From contig NZ_CALPDF010000032.1 in NCBI RefSeq assembly GCF_943193175.1, positions 1 through 53,725 of the forward strand: 53,725 nucleotides of DNA, in the 5' to 3' direction. Within the stretch, counting starts at the first letter, position 1; the number at the start of each line of letters is the position of its first letter. A program made the position numbers and the translations under genes. This document shows, one piece after another, positions 8,654 to 16,346 of this stretch. Below the pieces are notes generated by a model. That model was given only the letters and a program-made list of their open reading frames with translations. It searched no databases and was not told the DNA's origin. Origin of the DNA: Neobacillus muris. GTDB lineage: Bacteria > Bacillota > Bacilli > Bacillales > Cytobacillaceae.

Positions 8654-8887
8654 ATGACAATTCATAATTTGAAGTTACATAATGGAGTTTTAGTTTTTTG
8701 GGGAGATATAGAGAGTAAAGACGTATATGATGAAACCGTGTTAATGGCTGAAAACTGCCCGGATTTTCAAATGGATGTTGAGGATGAAATCGTTTATGAG
8801 GGCCAAATGACTTGTTGCAACTGCCGCTTTCGTCGTTGGCACCCGGAAGGTTTCACGTGCTATAAGAAATTTCCAAAATTTATTTAA
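8654..8887 (+). CDS. Small Cys-rich hypothetical protein, 77 aa
   Basis: I do not recognise this protein. It is acidic in the first two thirds (DIESKDVYDETVLMAENC, then DVEDEIVYEG). It ends with a Cys cluster CCNCRFRRWHPEGFTCYKK (about residues 53-71), giving four cysteines and a histidine in 20 residues, which could bind a metal. No signal peptide or membrane helix is seen, so it should be cytoplasmic. ATG 8654 is preceded by AGAGGTG at 5-nt spacing; a GTG at 8648 lies inside that ribosome site. It sits 12 bp after the TiaS-like gene and 10 bp before the second Ig gene, so it belongs to the operon. Confidence 0.7.
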   Translation: MTIHNLKLHNGVLVFWGDIESKDVYDETVLMAENCPDFQMDVEDEIVYEGQMTCCNCRFRRWHPEGFTCYKKFPKFI

Positions 8888-8897
8888 AGGGGAAATC

Positions 8898-10136
8898 ATG
8901 ATGAAAAATTTTTGGCTTAAGAATTTGTTTATTGGATTACTTTCCGTTGGGCTGATTTTTAGTGTTTTTGGGTCTGCATTCGCTGCAGGCGGCGGAAATG
9001 GAGGTGGAGCTGGAAACGGAAATGGGGGCGGTTCTGGAGATGGAAGCGGCAATCCTGACCCAGTTTTGTTAGTCGATGCCTATCTGACCACGATTACCGG
9101 CAATGTCTCCACGACGGGAAAAGAAATTAAGGGAAGCAATACGGTGGATCCCAATCCTGTTATTAAAGTTACATTTAATAAAAATGTTGTAAATGATACG
9201 GTATGGGTTACGAATAGCCAAGCATTTGCCCTTACAGATTCAGACTCGAATATAATTGACATTCATGTGGCTCGGATTCCCGACGAAGGTGCCAATGCCA
9301 ATCCGAATGAAAAACGGAACATTTTTATCAGCCCTGTTGAACCGTTAACACTAGGCAAAGAATATACCCTTACAATAAAGAGTTCATTATCAGCCAATAA
9401 TACCTCTACATTGGGACATAAAGAAACGATTACGTTTACCATTAAAACGGAAACTGCCCCACCCATCTTAAGAGTTACTGCACCAAACAATAGTACTTTG
9501 ACAAATAAGGAAACGATAGCGGTAACCGGAAGTACGGAAGCTGGCAGTATCGTAAAAATAAATGAAAAGAGTGTAACTGTTGACGAAAACGGATTGTTCA
9601 CTCAAGAGGTAACTCTTTTACCTGGTTTAAATAAAATCAAAATTACTTCAACAGACGAATTGGATAACACAACTTTTGCGGAACTGCAGGTAACTTATGA
9701 TCATACTGCACCCGTGATTACGATTGATTCACCAGCTGATAACTTTGTGTCAAACATGGATAAAATAACGATTAAAGGAACAAGTGAAAAGGATGCAGCT
9801 GTTAAGATCAATGGATTAGCAGCTGAACTGGATTCAAATGGCGCCTTCAGTCAGGAAATTGCACTTGTAAAAGGGGAAAACACCATTTCAGTCACATCAA
9901 CAGACCCTGCTGGTAATACTGCTGTCACAGAATGGCATGTCACCTATGATATGGCACCCGTTACTAATGATGGCAACGGCAAGGAAATCACGGCAAAAAA
10001 CACTAATGCAGCTGTACAGCATGAATTGCCTGACACAGCAGGAAATATGTTTAACTGGCTCCTTGCAGGGGCGCTTGTTGCCATTTTGGGAATCAGCCTG
10101 TTTGCTGTACCAAGATTGCGAGGAAATAGCAAATAA
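8898..10136 (+). CDS. Secreted Ig-like surface protein with LPDTA sorting signal, 412 aa
   Basis: Signal peptide (about residues 1-30, cleavage near AFAAG), a Gly/Asn/Ser-rich stretch (about 31-55), and a Big_5/SbsA-type Ig domain (about 58-185). Two tandem Ig-like repeats of about 80 residues follow (about 190-272 and 273-355), each with a 'P..I.I..P......N.. I.I.G...' beginning and a 'G.N.I...S.D..GN' end. The C-terminus has LPDTAG (about 378-383), a hydrophobic helix and a short basic tail. LPDTA fits class D sortase substrates (LPxTA/LPDTS of bacilli), so wall attachment is likely. It is the last gene of the ABC-importer operon and shares its domain type with the first gene. Ligand binding at the surface is inferred. 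Confidence 0.85.
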   Translation: MMKNFWLKNLFIGLLSVGLIFSVFGSAFAAGGGNGGGAGNGNGGGSGDGSGNPDPVLLVDAYLTTITGNVSTTGKEIKGSNTVDPNPVIKVTFNKNVVNDTVWVTNSQAFALTDSDSNIIDIHVARIPDEGANANPNEKRNIFISPVEPLTLGKEYTLTIKSSLSANNTSTLGHKETITFTIKTETAPPILRVTAPNNSTLTNKETIAVTGSTEAGSIVKINEKSVTVDENGLFTQEVTLLPGLNKIKITSTDELDNTTFAELQVTYDHTAPVITIDSPADNFVSNMDKITIKGTSEKDAAVKINGLAAELDSNGAFSQEIALVKGENTISVTSTDPAGNTAVTEWHVTYDMAPVTNDGNGKEITAKNTNAAVQHELPDTAGNMFNWLLAGALVAILGISLFAVPRLRGNSK

Positions 10137-10287
10137 GTTTATGGGGAAAGCTGCGTGGAGTAAATGGAAAAACTATTCTTTTCTTAAAAAACTATCACTA
10201 TAAAATTTCCTAGCAGATTGTTACAATATAAGGATATCGATAAAGTTTTTTAACTCTCTTATTCTTGATCTGCGAGGAGATACTGCT

Positions 10288-11283
10288 ATGAAATTTGATA
10301 AAATCCGTTGGGGCATTATTGGCTGCGGTGATGTGACAGAAGTAAAAAGCGGGCCGGCATTTCAAAAGGTTGAAAACTCTGAGCTGGCTGCTGTTATGCG
10401 GAGAACAGGTGAACTGGCTAAGGACTATGCAAAACGGCATCAAGTGCCAAAATGGTATAACAATGCCGATGATCTAATTCATGATCGTGAGGTAGATGTT
10501 GTATATATTGCGACACCACCTGGGTCGCATAAAGAATATACCATTAAGGCCGCTATGGCTGGAAAGCCTGTGTATGTTGAAAAACCAATGGCAAGAAACT
10601 TGGAAGAATGCCAGGAAATGGTGGATATTTGTGCGCAAGCGGGCGTGCCTCTATACGTGGCATATTATCGCAGGGCACAGCCAAAATTTTTAAAAGTTAA
10701 AGAACTGCTAGAAAAGAAGGCAATTGGGGACGTTCGATTTGTTACTGCAACACAGTACCGTAAAGCTTCAGAAGATGTGAAGGATTCAAAAAGTCTTCCT
10801 TGGCGGGTACAGCCCGATTTGGCAGGAGGGGGATTGTTCTTTGATTTGGCAAGCCATACCCTTGACATGCTGGATTTTTTGCTTGGACCCATCCAAGCTG
10901 TCGAAGGGTTTGCTTCGAATCAAGCAGGTTTTTATACAGCGGAAGATATCGTCACAGGCACTTTTCTTTTTGAATCAGGTATTCACGGAACAGGCAATTG
11001 GTGTTTCTCTGCCTATGAAAATGTGGATATCAATGAAATAGTGGGCAGCAGGGGGAAAATCACCTATTCTACCTTTGGAAATGATCCCGTCATTTTAACG
11101 ACAACAAATGGTATGGAAAAATGGAGTTTTGTCCCTCCGCAGCATGTACATCAGCCACTTGTTGAAACCATTGTATCGGAGTTGACTGGAAGTGGCATGG
11201 CTTGCCCAAGTACAGGTATTACGGGCGCAAGAACCAATTGGGTTATGGATCAAATGGTGAAAAAGTATTATCCAAAGGATTAA
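10288..11283 (+). CDS. Gfo/Idh/MocA family NAD(P)-dependent oxidoreductase, 331 aa
   Basis: Soluble sugar- or polyol-type dehydrogenase. The N-terminal Rossmann domain shows WGIIGCGDVTEVKSGPAF (about residues 7-24). The family's conserved Lys is in VEKPMARN (about 96-103). The C-terminal beta-sheet domain includes GGGLFFDLASHTLDMLDFLLG (about 181-201), with the conserved D..xH pair of the active site. Length is normal. The start ATG follows GCGAGGAG. It stands alone between the Ig operon and a convergent phosphatase gene. The substrate cannot be told from sequence. Confidence 0.92.
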   Translation: MKFDKIRWGIIGCGDVTEVKSGPAFQKVENSELAAVMRRTGELAKDYAKRHQVPKWYNNADDLIHDREVDVVYIATPPGSHKEYTIKAAMAGKPVYVEKPMARNLEECQEMVDICAQAGVPLYVAYYRRAQPKFLKVKELLEKKAIGDVRFVTATQYRKASEDVKDSKSLPWRVQPDLAGGGLFFDLASHTLDMLDFLLGPIQAVEGFASNQAGFYTAEDIVTGTFLFESGIHGTGNWCFSAYENVDINEIVGSRGKITYSTFGNDPVILTTTNGMEKWSFVPPQHVHQPLVETIVSELTGSGMACPSTGITGARTNWVMDQMVKKYYPKD

Positions 11284-11296
11284 CAGTTAAAACAAA

Positions 11297-11415
11297 GGGG
11301 CTGTCCATGAAGGGGGCTGACTCCACACCTAGACCAATGATACAGAAGGGTTTTTTCAAAATACCATCTATATACTGCGGGGTGGAGTTTGACCTTTTTG
11401 TTTTTTGGACAGTCC
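11297..11415. repeat. Fold-back intergenic element between convergent genes
   Basis: Imperfect inverted repeat of about 120 bp. The outer arms GGGCTGTCCA (11298-11307) and TGGACAGTCC (11406-11415) pair with one G-U. The inner arms pair around GACTCCAC / GTGGAGTT. It fills the gap between the ends of the converging 10288-11283 and 11424-11891 genes and could terminate both. The arms resemble small dispersed repeats ending in GGACAG(C/T)CC that I know from Bacillus genomes, but no second copy exists in this window. Confidence 0.6.
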
Positions 11416-11423
11416 ATTGTCTT

Positions 11424-11891
11424 TTAAGCCAAATTATGTTCCTTGCGAATTTTTTCGAACAGTGCCCGGCAGCCATTTAAAACGAGTTCATACGTCTCTT
11501 GGAAGTCTCCTGTGTAATAAGGGTCCGGCACATCCTTTTTGTCATCTGTTAAATCGAGCAAGCGGATGATTTTAGGGTGATTTGGCTGGCCGGTAATCTT
11601 CGCAATGTCTCTCACATTGCTTATGTCCATTCCAATTATATAATCGAATTGATCAAAGTCTTGTTTGGTCAGCTGCCGCCCGACTAATCCTGCGGAAGAA
11701 ACATTGTATTGTTTCAGGATCGTAAGGGTCCCTTTATGCGGCGGGGCACCGATATGCCAGGAACTGGTTGCAGCAGAATCGACAGTGATTTTATCGATTA
11801 AATTTTCCTTTTTTACTAAGTCACGAAATAAAGCTTCAGCCATCGGGGATCGGCAAATATTCCCGAGGCAGACGAATAAAACATGAATCAT
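11424..11891 (-). CDS. Low-molecular-weight protein-tyrosine phosphatase, 155 aa
   Basis: Cytoplasmic phosphatase of the LMW-PTP family. The active-site loop C-x5-R is at Cys8-Arg14 (FVCLGNICRSPMAEA), and the general-acid loop is VPDPYYTGDF at about residues 117-126. Both catalytic elements are intact and the length is typical. The closest functional match I know is B. subtilis YfkJ. The ribosome site AAAAAAGGAG lies inside the last codons of a possible 35-aa upstream ORF. In bacilli such enzymes act in stress resistance or on protein arginine/tyrosine phosphates; the specificity here is not visible. Confidence 0.93.
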   Translation of the reverse strand: MIHVLFVCLGNICRSPMAEALFRDLVKKENLIDKITVDSAATSSWHIGAPPHKGTLTILKQYNVSSAGLVGRQLTKQDFDQFDYIIGMDISNVRDIAKITGQPNHPKIIRLLDLTDDKKDVPDPYYTGDFQETYELVLNGCRALFEKIRKEHNLA

Positions 11892-11895
11892 CTAA

Positions 11896-12003
11896 CTAAC
11901 TCCTTTTTTCCACGTTTACTAGTTGGATAACGAATACCCCTAGCATAATATAAATGAAGATAAAGGAAAAGAATATTCCTCCTAAATGAGGCAATATTAT
12001 CAT
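11896..12003 (-). CDS. Possible small membrane peptide, 35 aa
   Basis: A short minus-strand frame (ATG 12003 to TAG 11896) encodes an almost continuous hydrophobic helix (ILPHLGGIFFSFIFIYIMLG, then VFVIQLVNVEKRS). Its end overlaps the ribosome site of the phosphatase gene, so coupling is possible. No good ribosome site precedes the ATG. The same frame stays open about 70 nt further upstream without a start codon. It may be a real small protein, a remnant, or chance AT-rich DNA. Confidence 0.3.
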   Translation of the reverse strand: MIILPHLGGIFFSFIFIYIMLGVFVIQLVNVEKRS

Positions 12004-12243
12004 TAATTTGGTTATGAAATAGGGTAAGTCACAATAAATATTAATAAACGTTTCTTCCTCGCTATCTTCAAAAAACGGACACTATTAATCAAAGCATATC
12101 TCTCCTTAATAATAACTCTAATAATGAAGGTCCGATCAGACCACTGAAGGCCATGCAATGTTTAGTAAGGAAATGAACGTTGCAGGCCATTTTTTGATTG
12201 TCCTATGTCTTGTCAATTTATCTCCAGGATGGGGGGATCCATT
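12004..12243. promoter_or_regulatory. Divergent control region with hairpin upstream of tctBAC
   Basis: Region between the minus-strand phosphatase unit and the plus-strand tct operon. At 12149-12195 a strong stem-loop (GGCC.TGCAATGTT / AACGTTGCA.GGCC, one G-U) is followed by ATTTTTT, which looks like a terminator or attenuator only about 50 bp before tctB. A small GGTC/GACC hairpin precedes it at about 12129-12142. No known riboswitch consensus is recognised. A GGGGGGATCC ribosome site precedes tctB. Confidence 0.5.
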
Positions 12244-12711
12244 ATGGCTGCTCACGCTAAGTATGAGAAAAAAATAGGCGGATCCATTGCCATATTGATT
12301 GGACTAATCTCCATTTACGAAGCGTACAAATTATACCCGTATAGCGTGAACATTGTAACAGGAGATCATGCCTTGCCAGGATTCATAGGAATCCTTTTAG
12401 TCGCTGTCGGAATAAGCCTGTTTGTGGAAAAAAAAGGACAAGAGGAATCCCATTCGGTTTTGCCGACTGGAAAAAAGCGATTTAAATTGTCTGCCTCCGT
12501 CATCCTCCTATTTATCTATTGCATTTTAATTGAATATTTTGGTTACGTAGCAAGTACGCTGGTTGTATCTATTATCCTAATAAAGCTGATCGCCCAGAAT
12601 CGCTGGATGAATGCCGTCTTGATTGGAGGACTGATAACTGCTGTCTTGTATGGTCTTTTTATTGTGATCTTAAAAACTCCGTTTCCAGTAGGCATTTTTT
12701 CTTTTTTATAG
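12244..12711 (+). CDS. tctB: Tripartite tricarboxylate transporter small membrane subunit TctB, 155 aa
   Basis: Small membrane component of a TTT-family uptake system, partner of TctA and TctC. It has four predicted membrane helices (about residues 11-28, 43-60, 83-105 and 120-150), the typical TctB layout. I chose ATG 12244 because GGGGGGATCC lies 5-10 nt upstream; an upstream ATG at 12205 would add 13 residues but has no ribosome site. tctA follows after 15 bp. A two-component TctDE sensor pair, often linked to such operons, is absent nearby. Confidence 0.85.
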   Translation: MAAHAKYEKKIGGSIAILIGLISIYEAYKLYPYSVNIVTGDHALPGFIGILLVAVGISLFVEKKGQEESHSVLPTGKKRFKLSASVILLFIYCILIEYFGYVASTLVVSIILIKLIAQNRWMNAVLIGGLITAVLYGLFIVILKTPFPVGIFSFL

Positions 12712-12726
12712 GAGGCTGGTCCATTT

Positions 12727-14244
12727 ATGGAAACGATCATGTATTTATGGGGCGGGCTTAGTGAAGTTATAACACCTTCTAATCTATTCATTGTATTGCT
12801 TGGTTCCTTGCTTGGCACTTTGGTCGGAGTGCTTCCGGGACTTGGCCCGACATCTGCCATTGCCGTTCTCTTGCCGGTGACAACCATTCTTGAACCAGCT
12901 CAAGGACTGATGATGATGGCCGGAATCTATTATGGATCGATGTATGGCGGCTCAACTACGGCCATTTTAATGAATATACCCGGTGAATCTTCATCCGTAC
13001 CCACGACATTGGATGGATACCCGCTGGCTAAGATGGGGAGAGCGGGGTCAGCTCTTGGCATTGCTGCCATTGGTTCCTTTTCTGCAGGAATTATTGGATT
13101 GCTTGGGCTCGTCCTTTTTGCCCCGTTTTTAGCGGATCAAGCGTTAAAGTTTGGTCCCCCAGAGTATTTTACATTGATGTTAATTGCCCTATTAGTCTTG
13201 TTTAATTTGACTGGATACTCATTGCGGAAATCAATCTTGATGGGATTATTCGGTTTTTTTGTTTCTCTCGTTGGAATCGGCATGACGACGGGCATGCCAA
13301 GGTTCAATTTTGGCTTTAGTTTTCTGACCGGCGGGTTTGACATGGTTAGCATCATCATCGGTTTATTTGCGATTACGGAGGTCTTAAAAGGTCTCGAGGA
13401 AGACCGGACAGCACGAAAACGTGTGAAAATAAAACGGGTGTACCCGACGAAAAAAGATTTGCAGCAGAGTAAGAATGCAATTTTAAGAGGAAGCTTATTA
13501 GGCTTTTTCTTAGGAATCCTTCCAGGAATCTCCGCAACGATCACCTCCTTCTTATCCTACGATTTGGAGAAAAAGTTATCTAAGCAGCCTGAAAAATTTG
13601 GTAAAGGAGCCATTGAAGGGGTGGCTGGTCCTGAATCAGCCAACAATGCAACCAGTTCAGGCGGATTTATTCCGTTGTTATCGCTGGGAATACCAGCTTC
13701 TCCGCCACTGGCGGTTCTTTTAGCCGCGCTGATGATTTATGGATTAACTCCTGGGCCGCTCCTATTTGAACAAAACAGCCAAATGGTTTGGATGGTCATT
13801 GCATCAATGTTTTTAGGAAATATCTTCCTTTTAGTCTTAAATTTGCCTTTGGTGGGATTGTGGGCAAAATTGACAGAGGTTCCGTTTGGCATATTGGCGC
13901 CTATCATTCTGTTAGTAAGTGTTTTAGGAGCTTATTCTGTGCGCAATAGCATGTTTGATGTGACAGTTGCTATCATTTTTGGGATACTTGGCTACTTGTT
14001 TCATAAGTTTCATTGGCCGATTATCCCTTTTGTTTTGTGCACCGTACTCGGACCTAAAATTGAAAGCTCCTTTATCCAATCGATGGGAATGTCGTCTGGC
14101 AACCTATTCATCTTTGTGGAGCGTCCCATTTCTCTTGCCATTTTATTATTGGCCGTTGTTTTTTTAGTTATATCGATCTTTTTGATGAAAAGAACCAAAA
14201 AAAGACTCATGCAAGAAACGGGCGAAAAGATGGAATTTTCATAA
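12727..14244 (+). CDS. tctA: Tripartite tricarboxylate transporter large permease TctA, 505 aa
   Basis: Large membrane subunit (DUF112/TctA family) with about 11-12 hydrophobic segments. Typical motifs: the N-terminal GxLLGTLVGVLPGLGPTSAIAVLLP (about residues 28-53) and YYGSMYGGSTTAILMNIPGE (about 73-92), repeated in the second half as GFFLGILPGISATI and ESANNATSSGGFIPLLSLGIPASPP. The two similar halves reflect the internal duplication of the family. The ribosome site GGAGGCTGG precedes the ATG. It works with TctB and the TctC lipoprotein to take up a carboxylate such as citrate. The actual substrate is unknown. Confidence 0.93.
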   Translation: METIMYLWGGLSEVITPSNLFIVLLGSLLGTLVGVLPGLGPTSAIAVLLPVTTILEPAQGLMMMAGIYYGSMYGGSTTAILMNIPGESSSVPTTLDGYPLAKMGRAGSALGIAAIGSFSAGIIGLLGLVLFAPFLADQALKFGPPEYFTLMLIALLVLFNLTGYSLRKSILMGLFGFFVSLVGIGMTTGMPRFNFGFSFLTGGFDMVSIIIGLFAITEVLKGLEEDRTARKRVKIKRVYPTKKDLQQSKNAILRGSLLGFFLGILPGISATITSFLSYDLEKKLSKQPEKFGKGAIEGVAGPESANNATSSGGFIPLLSLGIPASPPLAVLLAALMIYGLTPGPLLFEQNSQMVWMVIASMFLGNIFLLVLNLPLVGLWAKLTEVPFGILAPIILLVSVLGAYSVRNSMFDVTVAIIFGILGYLFHKFHWPIIPFVLCTVLGPKIESSFIQSMGMSSGNLFIFVERPISLAILLLAVVFLVISIFLMKRTKKRLMQETGEKMEFS

Positions 14245-14268
14245 CACATTTTGTGGGGAGGGTTTATT

Positions 14269-15297
14269 TTGAGAAAGAAATCGCTTCGAGCCGCAATTTA
14301 CTCCTTTATTCTTGCGGTTGTACTTGCTGCCTGCTCCTCAAGCACAACTTCGAGACCATCAACTTCAGGTGGGAACGAAAAACAAGAATTAGCTTATCCG
14401 ACTAGACAAATTGAACTGGTGGTGCCTTTTGCTGCAGGCGGTGGTGTTGATTTAGCAGCTCGTGCTGTTGCAGACTATTTAAGTGAAAAATGGGGTGAGC
14501 CCATTGTTGTCACGAATAAACCAGGGGGAGGAGGGATTATTGGCGCCCAGTACGCGTTGAAGGAGGCGAGGCCCGACGGATATACGGTATTGGTGAATAA
14601 TAATTCCTCGACTACTATGTATGAAGCAGGAAATTCAAATCCTACCTTGACTATTGACGATAATAAATTCGCTTCCCGAATTGCCGGAGGAGCGCTGGCC
14701 TTTGGGGTAAAAGCAGATGCGGAATGGAAGGATTTAAAAGAGTTTTCTGAATGGGTAAAGAAAAATCCTGAAAAATTAACATGGGCTAGTGTAGGACCCT
14801 CAGGATTTTCTGCATTCGGAGTGGCAGAATGGCTGAAGGCGATTGGGGCAGATTTTAAAAAGACCTCAATGGTGTCTTCGGAGGGGGCAGCTGACTCGAC
14901 CGCAAAAGTAGCCGGCGGCCATGTCGTTTTGGCGGTCCACACAGTGGGTGAACTGGCTGCTCTGGCAGAAGCAGGGAAAATTAAATTGCTTGCTGTTTCA
15001 TCGGATGAACGGAATCCCTTATTTCCTGATGTCCCAACTGTAAAGGAATTGGGCTTTGACCAATTAACTGTCCAATGGTGGACTGGTTTGTCCTTCGCAC
15101 CTGGAACGCCGGATGAAATCGTTAAGAAATGGGATGAAGCGGTGGGGCAAATGCAAAATGATGAAGCTTTTATTGAGGAACTGGAAAAAATCAAGCTTGA
15201 ACCAGCTTATTTAAATTCGTCTGAATTTGCAAAAGCGGTCAAGGAGGAAAAAGAAAGATATACAAAATTAGCTGAAGAAGCGGGAATCCGGAAATAA
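14269..15297 (+). CDS. tctC: Tripartite tricarboxylate transporter substrate-binding lipoprotein TctC, 342 aa
   Basis: Bug/TctC-type extracytoplasmic binding protein. The TTG start at 14269 is placed 8 nt after GGGGAGGG and yields RKKSLRAAIYSFILAVVLAACSS, a lipoprotein signal with lipobox LAAC. Family motifs: YPTRQIELVVPFAAGGGVDLAAR (beta-strand and loop gripping the ligand carboxylate), NKPGGGGIIGA, ARPDGYT and FPDVPTVKELG. Length is normal. A longer frame from 14251 would start inside the ribosome site. It is the last gene of tctBAC. Confidence 0.93.
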   Translation: MRKKSLRAAIYSFILAVVLAACSSSTTSRPSTSGGNEKQELAYPTRQIELVVPFAAGGGVDLAARAVADYLSEKWGEPIVVTNKPGGGGIIGAQYALKEARPDGYTVLVNNNSSTTMYEAGNSNPTLTIDDNKFASRIAGGALAFGVKADAEWKDLKEFSEWVKKNPEKLTWASVGPSGFSAFGVAEWLKAIGADFKKTSMVSSEGAADSTAKVAGGHVVLAVHTVGELAALAEAGKIKLLAVSSDERNPLFPDVPTVKELGFDQLTVQWWTGLSFAPGTPDEIVKKWDEAVGQMQNDEAFIEELEKIKLEPAYLNSSEFAKAVKEEKERYTKLAEEAGIRK

Positions 15298-15316
15298 AGC
15301 CGGGTTGTTTCGGTTT

Positions 15317-15510
15317 TTTCTGCAAAACTTTTGTTTATTCAACAAAAATAGAGAGGGATTCTACAAAAATTATTTTTATTCTACAAAATTTGGAAATAAT
15401 TTCCGGATGTGTAGTGGAAATTCAGGACAATAGTAAGAATTCTACAAAAATAGGGAAGGATTCTACAAAAACAAGGAACCATTCTACAAAATATGGAAGT
15501 TTATTTCCAA
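15317..15510. repeat. Array of imperfect ~21-bp direct repeats (ATTCTACAAAAA)
   Basis: Units begin at about 15317, 15337, 15358, 15378, (15399), (15420), 15439, 15460, 15481 and possibly 15503. Core ATTCTACAAAAA is exact or nearly so at 15358, 15378, 15439, 15460 and 15481; variants are TTTCTGCAAAA at 15317 and ATTCAACAAAAA at 15337. The two units in parentheses are strongly diverged. Spacing is 19-22 bp, that is two helical turns, so cores lie on one DNA face. The array lies between the ends of converging tctC and the thioesterase gene. No ORF crosses it. Confidence 0.75.
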
Positions 15511-15556
15511 ATAACTCAATGCAGCCAATATTGCCGAAACACAGACAATAAAAAGA

Positions 15557-15585
15557 TAAGGCTGGCCTGATTAGGCCAGCCTTTG
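15557..15585. terminator. Bidirectional terminator, tctC / thioesterase
   Basis: Perfect stem AAGGCTGGCC / GGCCAGCCTT with loop TGATTA; T-rich flanks on both strands. It serves the convergent genes on either side. Confidence 0.85.
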
Positions 15586-15587
15586 CA

Positions 15588-16346
15588 TTATTTTGCAGCG
15601 ATCACGGTTTGTGCTTTAAACACGACTTTATTTTCGGCTTGATTTACACCCTCGATATAGATTAAATTCTGGTCTGCAGCCGAGACATCCTTTTGAAGTG
15701 TGATGATATCGCCAGGCAATGCTTCGTGTTGGAAATTGATATCGATAGTTTTAATGGAGTAGTTTTTATGGTCCTCCACATCGAAACAATCCATAATAAA
15801 ATCGACATATTTGGAATTGTTTAGATGGCCGTTAAAGTCGATATCACTGTAGCCGATTACTTTGGTATAGGCTGTTTCCAAACTGCCATAGTCCTTCAGT
15901 TTTTCTAACCTGCCGCCAATTGCCCTTTCGGTGATGTTATCCGGGTAATAGATACCAATCTTGTCACTTCTTCTTAATTTTCTCGAATGAATGTCCATGA
16001 TGACCCACTTTGAAACTGCTCTAATGATTATTTTGCCATTTTGATCCCTTACGAGAAAGTCCCGGTCAAATTCCACTTTTCCTGGCTCAAGCGGCCAAGT
16101 TTCGATAGTGATTTCCTCATCCCAATATGGAGTTCTAGTTATTTCCACTCGAATTCTGGTTAAAATCCAAGCGACACCAAACTCTTTTTCTAAGTAATTA
16201 ATCCCAAACCCTAAATTTTCGGAAGCCAGACTGGCTATTTCTTGAAAATAGACAAAGAGAGTGCTTAACCTTAACTGTTTTGTAAAATCAACGTCTCTTA
16301 AATCAATATGATACTTCTTTTTATAGAGGGAGGTTACAGTTTCCAT
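15588..16346 (-). CDS. Acyl-ACP thioesterase (FatA/FatB family), 252 aa
   Basis: Releases fatty acids from acyl carrier protein. The protein has two hot-dog domains: residues about 1-130 with FVYFQEIASLASENLGFG on the long helix, and about 150-250 with YSDIDFNGHLNNSKYVDFIMDC, which carries the conserved Asn/His pair of the family active site. Length is normal for bacterial members. The start ATG at 16346 follows an AAAGGAGCC site on the minus strand. It is a single gene, divergent from 16501. Physiological products are not predictable from sequence. Confidence 0.9.
   Translation of the reverse strand: METVTSLYKKKYHIDLRDVDFTKQLRLSTLFVYFQEIASLASENLGFGINYLEKEFGVAWILTRIRVEITRTPYWDEEITIETWPLEPGKVEFDRDFLVRDQNGKIIIRAVSKWVIMDIHSRKLRRSDKIGIYYPDNITERAIGGRLEKLKDYGSLETAYTKVIGYSDIDFNGHLNNSKYVDFIMDCFDVEDHKNYSIKTIDINFQHEALPGDIITLQKDVSAADQNLIYIEGVNQAENKVVFKAQTVIAAK

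Noticed and set aside
9937..10203. Plus-strand open frame overlapping the end of the second Ig gene
   Set aside because: Out-of-frame shadow of the LPDTA region, without ribosome site or recognisable protein.
14475..15194. 239-codon minus-strand open frame opposite tctC
   Set aside because: Ser/Pro-rich antisense shadow of a clear TctC coding sequence.
15317..15510. CRISPR array
   Set aside because: Units are only about 21 bp with no unique spacers of 30-40 bp, and no cas genes are present.
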